This document shows positions 62,300-64,000 of a DNA stretch of 64,000 bases, piece after piece (the stretch's first letter is position 1; every line of letters begins with the position of its first letter). The stretch spans positions 3,038,001-3,102,000 of the forward strand of contig NZ_CP076060.1 in the NCBI RefSeq assembly GCF_018729255.1, in the 5' to 3' direction. Origin of the DNA: Cupriavidus sp. EM10 (GTDB lineage Bacteria; Pseudomonadota; Gammaproteobacteria; Burkholderiales; Burkholderiaceae). The translations under genes and the position numbers were made by a program. The notes under the pieces are model-generated. The model was not told where the DNA came from, made no database searches, and saw only the letters and a program-made list of their open reading frames with translations.

Positions 62300-63806
62300 G
62301 GCATGATCCCCGGGACAGGGCCAGTTCTTCCACCGCGCCGCGGAATACCTGGGCGCGGTGCACGTAATTGCGGAACATGTCGAGGCTGGCACAGGCTGGC
62401 GACAGCAATACGACATCGCCCGATTCAGCCAGGCCCGCCGATTTCTGGACCGCCTCTTCCAGCGTGGCGGCGTCAACGATCTGCGTGCCCGTGGCGGCCA
62501 GCGCCTCGCGGATGGCGTCGGCATCCTTGCCGATCAGCACCACGGCGCGTGCATATTGCGTCACCGGCGCAGCCAGGGGCGAGAAGTCCTGCCCCTTGCC
62601 TTCGCCGCCGGCGATCAGCACCACGCGCTTGTCCAGCCCGTTCAGCGCGGCCACCGTGGCGCCCACATTGGTGCCCTTGCTGTCGTCGAAATACTCGACC
62701 TCGTCGATGGTCGCCACCCACTCCACGCGGTGCGGCTCGCCGCGATACTCGCGCAGGCCGTGCAGCAGTGCGTTCAACGGCAGGTCGATGGCCCGGCACA
62801 GCGCCAGCGCCGCCATGGCGTTGGTGGCGTTGTGCAGGCCGCGGATATGCAGGGCATCGGCCGGCATCAGGCGTTTGTGACGCACCGGCACGGCTTGCTC
62901 GACCACTTCGTCCTTCTTGCGGCGGCGCGGCTTCTGTTCCGGTTCGCCCTCCACATCGGGCTCGGCCAGGGTCAGCCACGGCATGCCGCCGTCGCGCAGC
63001 ACGCCATAGCTGCCGGCGGCTTCGGGCAGGTCGGTGCCGAAGGTCACCAGCGTCGCGCCGGGGCGGGCCATGTCCAGCGTCAGCTTGTCCTGGCGGTTCA
63101 GCACCTGCACGCAACCCTTGCCGGCCGGGCCGAAGATGCGCGCCTTGGCGGCGGCATAGGCTTCCATGCTGCCGTGCCAGTCCAGGTGGTCCTGCGTGAC
63201 ATTGAGCACCGTCGCCGCATGCGGCGCCAGCGAGAACGTGTATTCCAGCTGGAAGCTCGACAGCTCCAGCACCCAGACGTCGGGCAGCGTGGCGCTGGCG
63301 ATGCAGGCCGACAGCTTGTCCAGCGCCGACGGGCTGATATTGCCCGCCACGCCCACGGTCTTGCCGGCGCGCTCGATCAGTCGGCCGGTCAGCGCCGTGG
63401 TGGTCGTCTTGCCATTGGTGCCGGTGATGGCCAGCACGCGCGGCGCATAGCCCGACGTGGCTTCCAGGTAGCCCAGCGCCTGGGCGAACAGTTCGATCTC
63501 GCCCCAGACCGGGATGCCGCGCGCCTGGGCGGCATCGAGCAGCGCCTTAGTATCGGCTTCCAGCGGCGACAGGCCCGGGCTGATCGCCACCAGGCCGATA
63601 TCGTCGAGCAGGCTTTCGGCGAACGGGCCGCCGACGAACTGCGCCGTAGTAAGCTCGGCCTGCAGGAAGGCCAGGTTGGCAGGCGCCTCGCGTGTGTCGG
63701 CCACGCGCACGCGGCAGCCGTTCAGGCCGCACCAGCGTGCCATGGCCAGCCCCGATTCGCCGAGGCCAAGTACCAGCACATGAGGTTTCTGCAACACGCC
63801 GAACAC
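62296..63806 (-). CDS. murD: UDP-N-acetylmuramoylalanine--D-glutamate ligase, probable frameshift at the extreme C-terminus
   Basis: A Mur ligase adding D-Glu. It shows [34 protein letters not shown], the [16 protein letters not shown] motif and the C-terminal [16 protein letters not shown] region. A Lys/Arg/Glu-rich insertion at about residues 275-310 ([14 protein letters not shown]) is common in Burkholderiales. As read, the frame runs about 23 residues past the usual end and 74 bases into ftsW. One extra base in the C run at 62308-62311 would end it as SRGIMP with an ATGA overlap on ftsW, giving 503 residues. Confidence 0.92.
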
Positions 63807-63855
63807 TTCGAATTCCTGCCTATATATAGAGAGCTTCAGTTCTAAGGGGACAGCC

Positions 63856-64000
63856 TCAACGCAGCTTCAGCGTCGACAGGCCGATCAGCACCAGCAGCAT
63901 CGTGATGATCCAGAACCGCACGGTGACCTGCGTTTCCTTCCAGCCGCTCAGTTCGAAGTGGTGATGCAGCGGCGCCATGCGGAACAGGCGCCGGCCTTCG
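63856..64000 (-). CDS. mraY: Phospho-N-acetylmuramoyl-pentapeptide transferase, C-terminal fragment (cut by window edge)
   Basis: The last 47 codons of Mra[20 protein letters not shown], including the conserved HHH metal/substrate motif, then [18 protein letters not shown] and LSTLKLR. MraY makes lipid I in the membrane. It precedes murD in the standard dcw order. Confidence 0.95.
   Translation of the reverse strand, partial: EGRRLFRMAPLHHHFELSGWKETQVTVRFWIITMLLVLIGLSTLKLR

Overview
The window is about 64 kb of GC-rich chromosomal DNA from a betaproteobacterium of the Burkholderiaceae, most likely a Cupriavidus or a close Ralstonia relative. The evidence is the gene order ccsA-PP0621-pilS-pilR-ampD, rplU-rpmA-obg-proB, ispB-tRNA-Pro-pilB-pilC-pilD-coaE-zapD-yacG, argJ-secA-M23-dciA-lpxC and a full dcw cluster, together with a Bug-type solute-binding protein. 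Genus-level assignment is inference from synteny; no database search was possible.

Layout. 1-5.8 kb: the end of a tautomerase gene, an aldo/keto reductase, a broken lipoprotein gene, a SYLF-domain lipoprotein, rdgC, a quinone-oxidoreductase-like dehydrogenase and a Bug receptor. 5.9-7.8 kb: a HipBA toxin-antitoxin pair with a dense array of operator-like repeats. 7.9-12.5 kb: class Ia ribonucleotide reductase (nrdB, nrdA) with a long structured nrdA leader. 12.8-18.4 kb: a minus-strand run ccsA-PP0621-pilS-pilR-ampD. 18.5-21.2 kb: ffh, hpt and a LysE-type exporter. 21.3-26.3 kb: 2OG-Fe(II) oxygenase, lytic transglycosylase, proS, and divergent rppH plus a CNP1-like lipoprotein. 26.3-29.5 kb: proB, obg, rpmA, rplU. 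29.9-32.85 kb: a group II intron sitting between the ispB promoter and ispB. 32.8-40.4 kb: ispB, tRNA-Pro(CGG), type IV pilus assembly genes pilB, pilC and pilD, then coaE, zapD, yacG. 40.4-49.9 kb: OPT transporter, mutT, an AAA ATPase, argJ, secA, M23 peptidase, dciA. 50-52 kb: an apparently accessory M20 amidohydrolase plus a membrane protein. 52-64 kb: lpxC, a peroxiredoxin, then the dcw cluster read leftward: mraY (partial), murD, ftsW, murG, murC, ddlB, ftsQ, ftsA, ftsZ.

The core genes serve envelope growth and division (mraY to ftsZ, lpxC, zapD, lytic and M23 peptidases, AmpD recycling), protein export (ffh, secA, pilD), type IV pili (pilSR, pilBCD) and nucleotide supply (nrdAB, hpt). 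The accessory DNA is the HipBA locus, the group II intron and the 50-52 kb pair.

A striking property is that ten genes, including the essential lpxC and murD, are broken, and each can be restored by adding single bases to short homopolymers (eleven sites). This is most simply explained by systematic homopolymer contraction in the sequence read-out rather than biology. Coordinates of the affected genes below span the whole restored gene.
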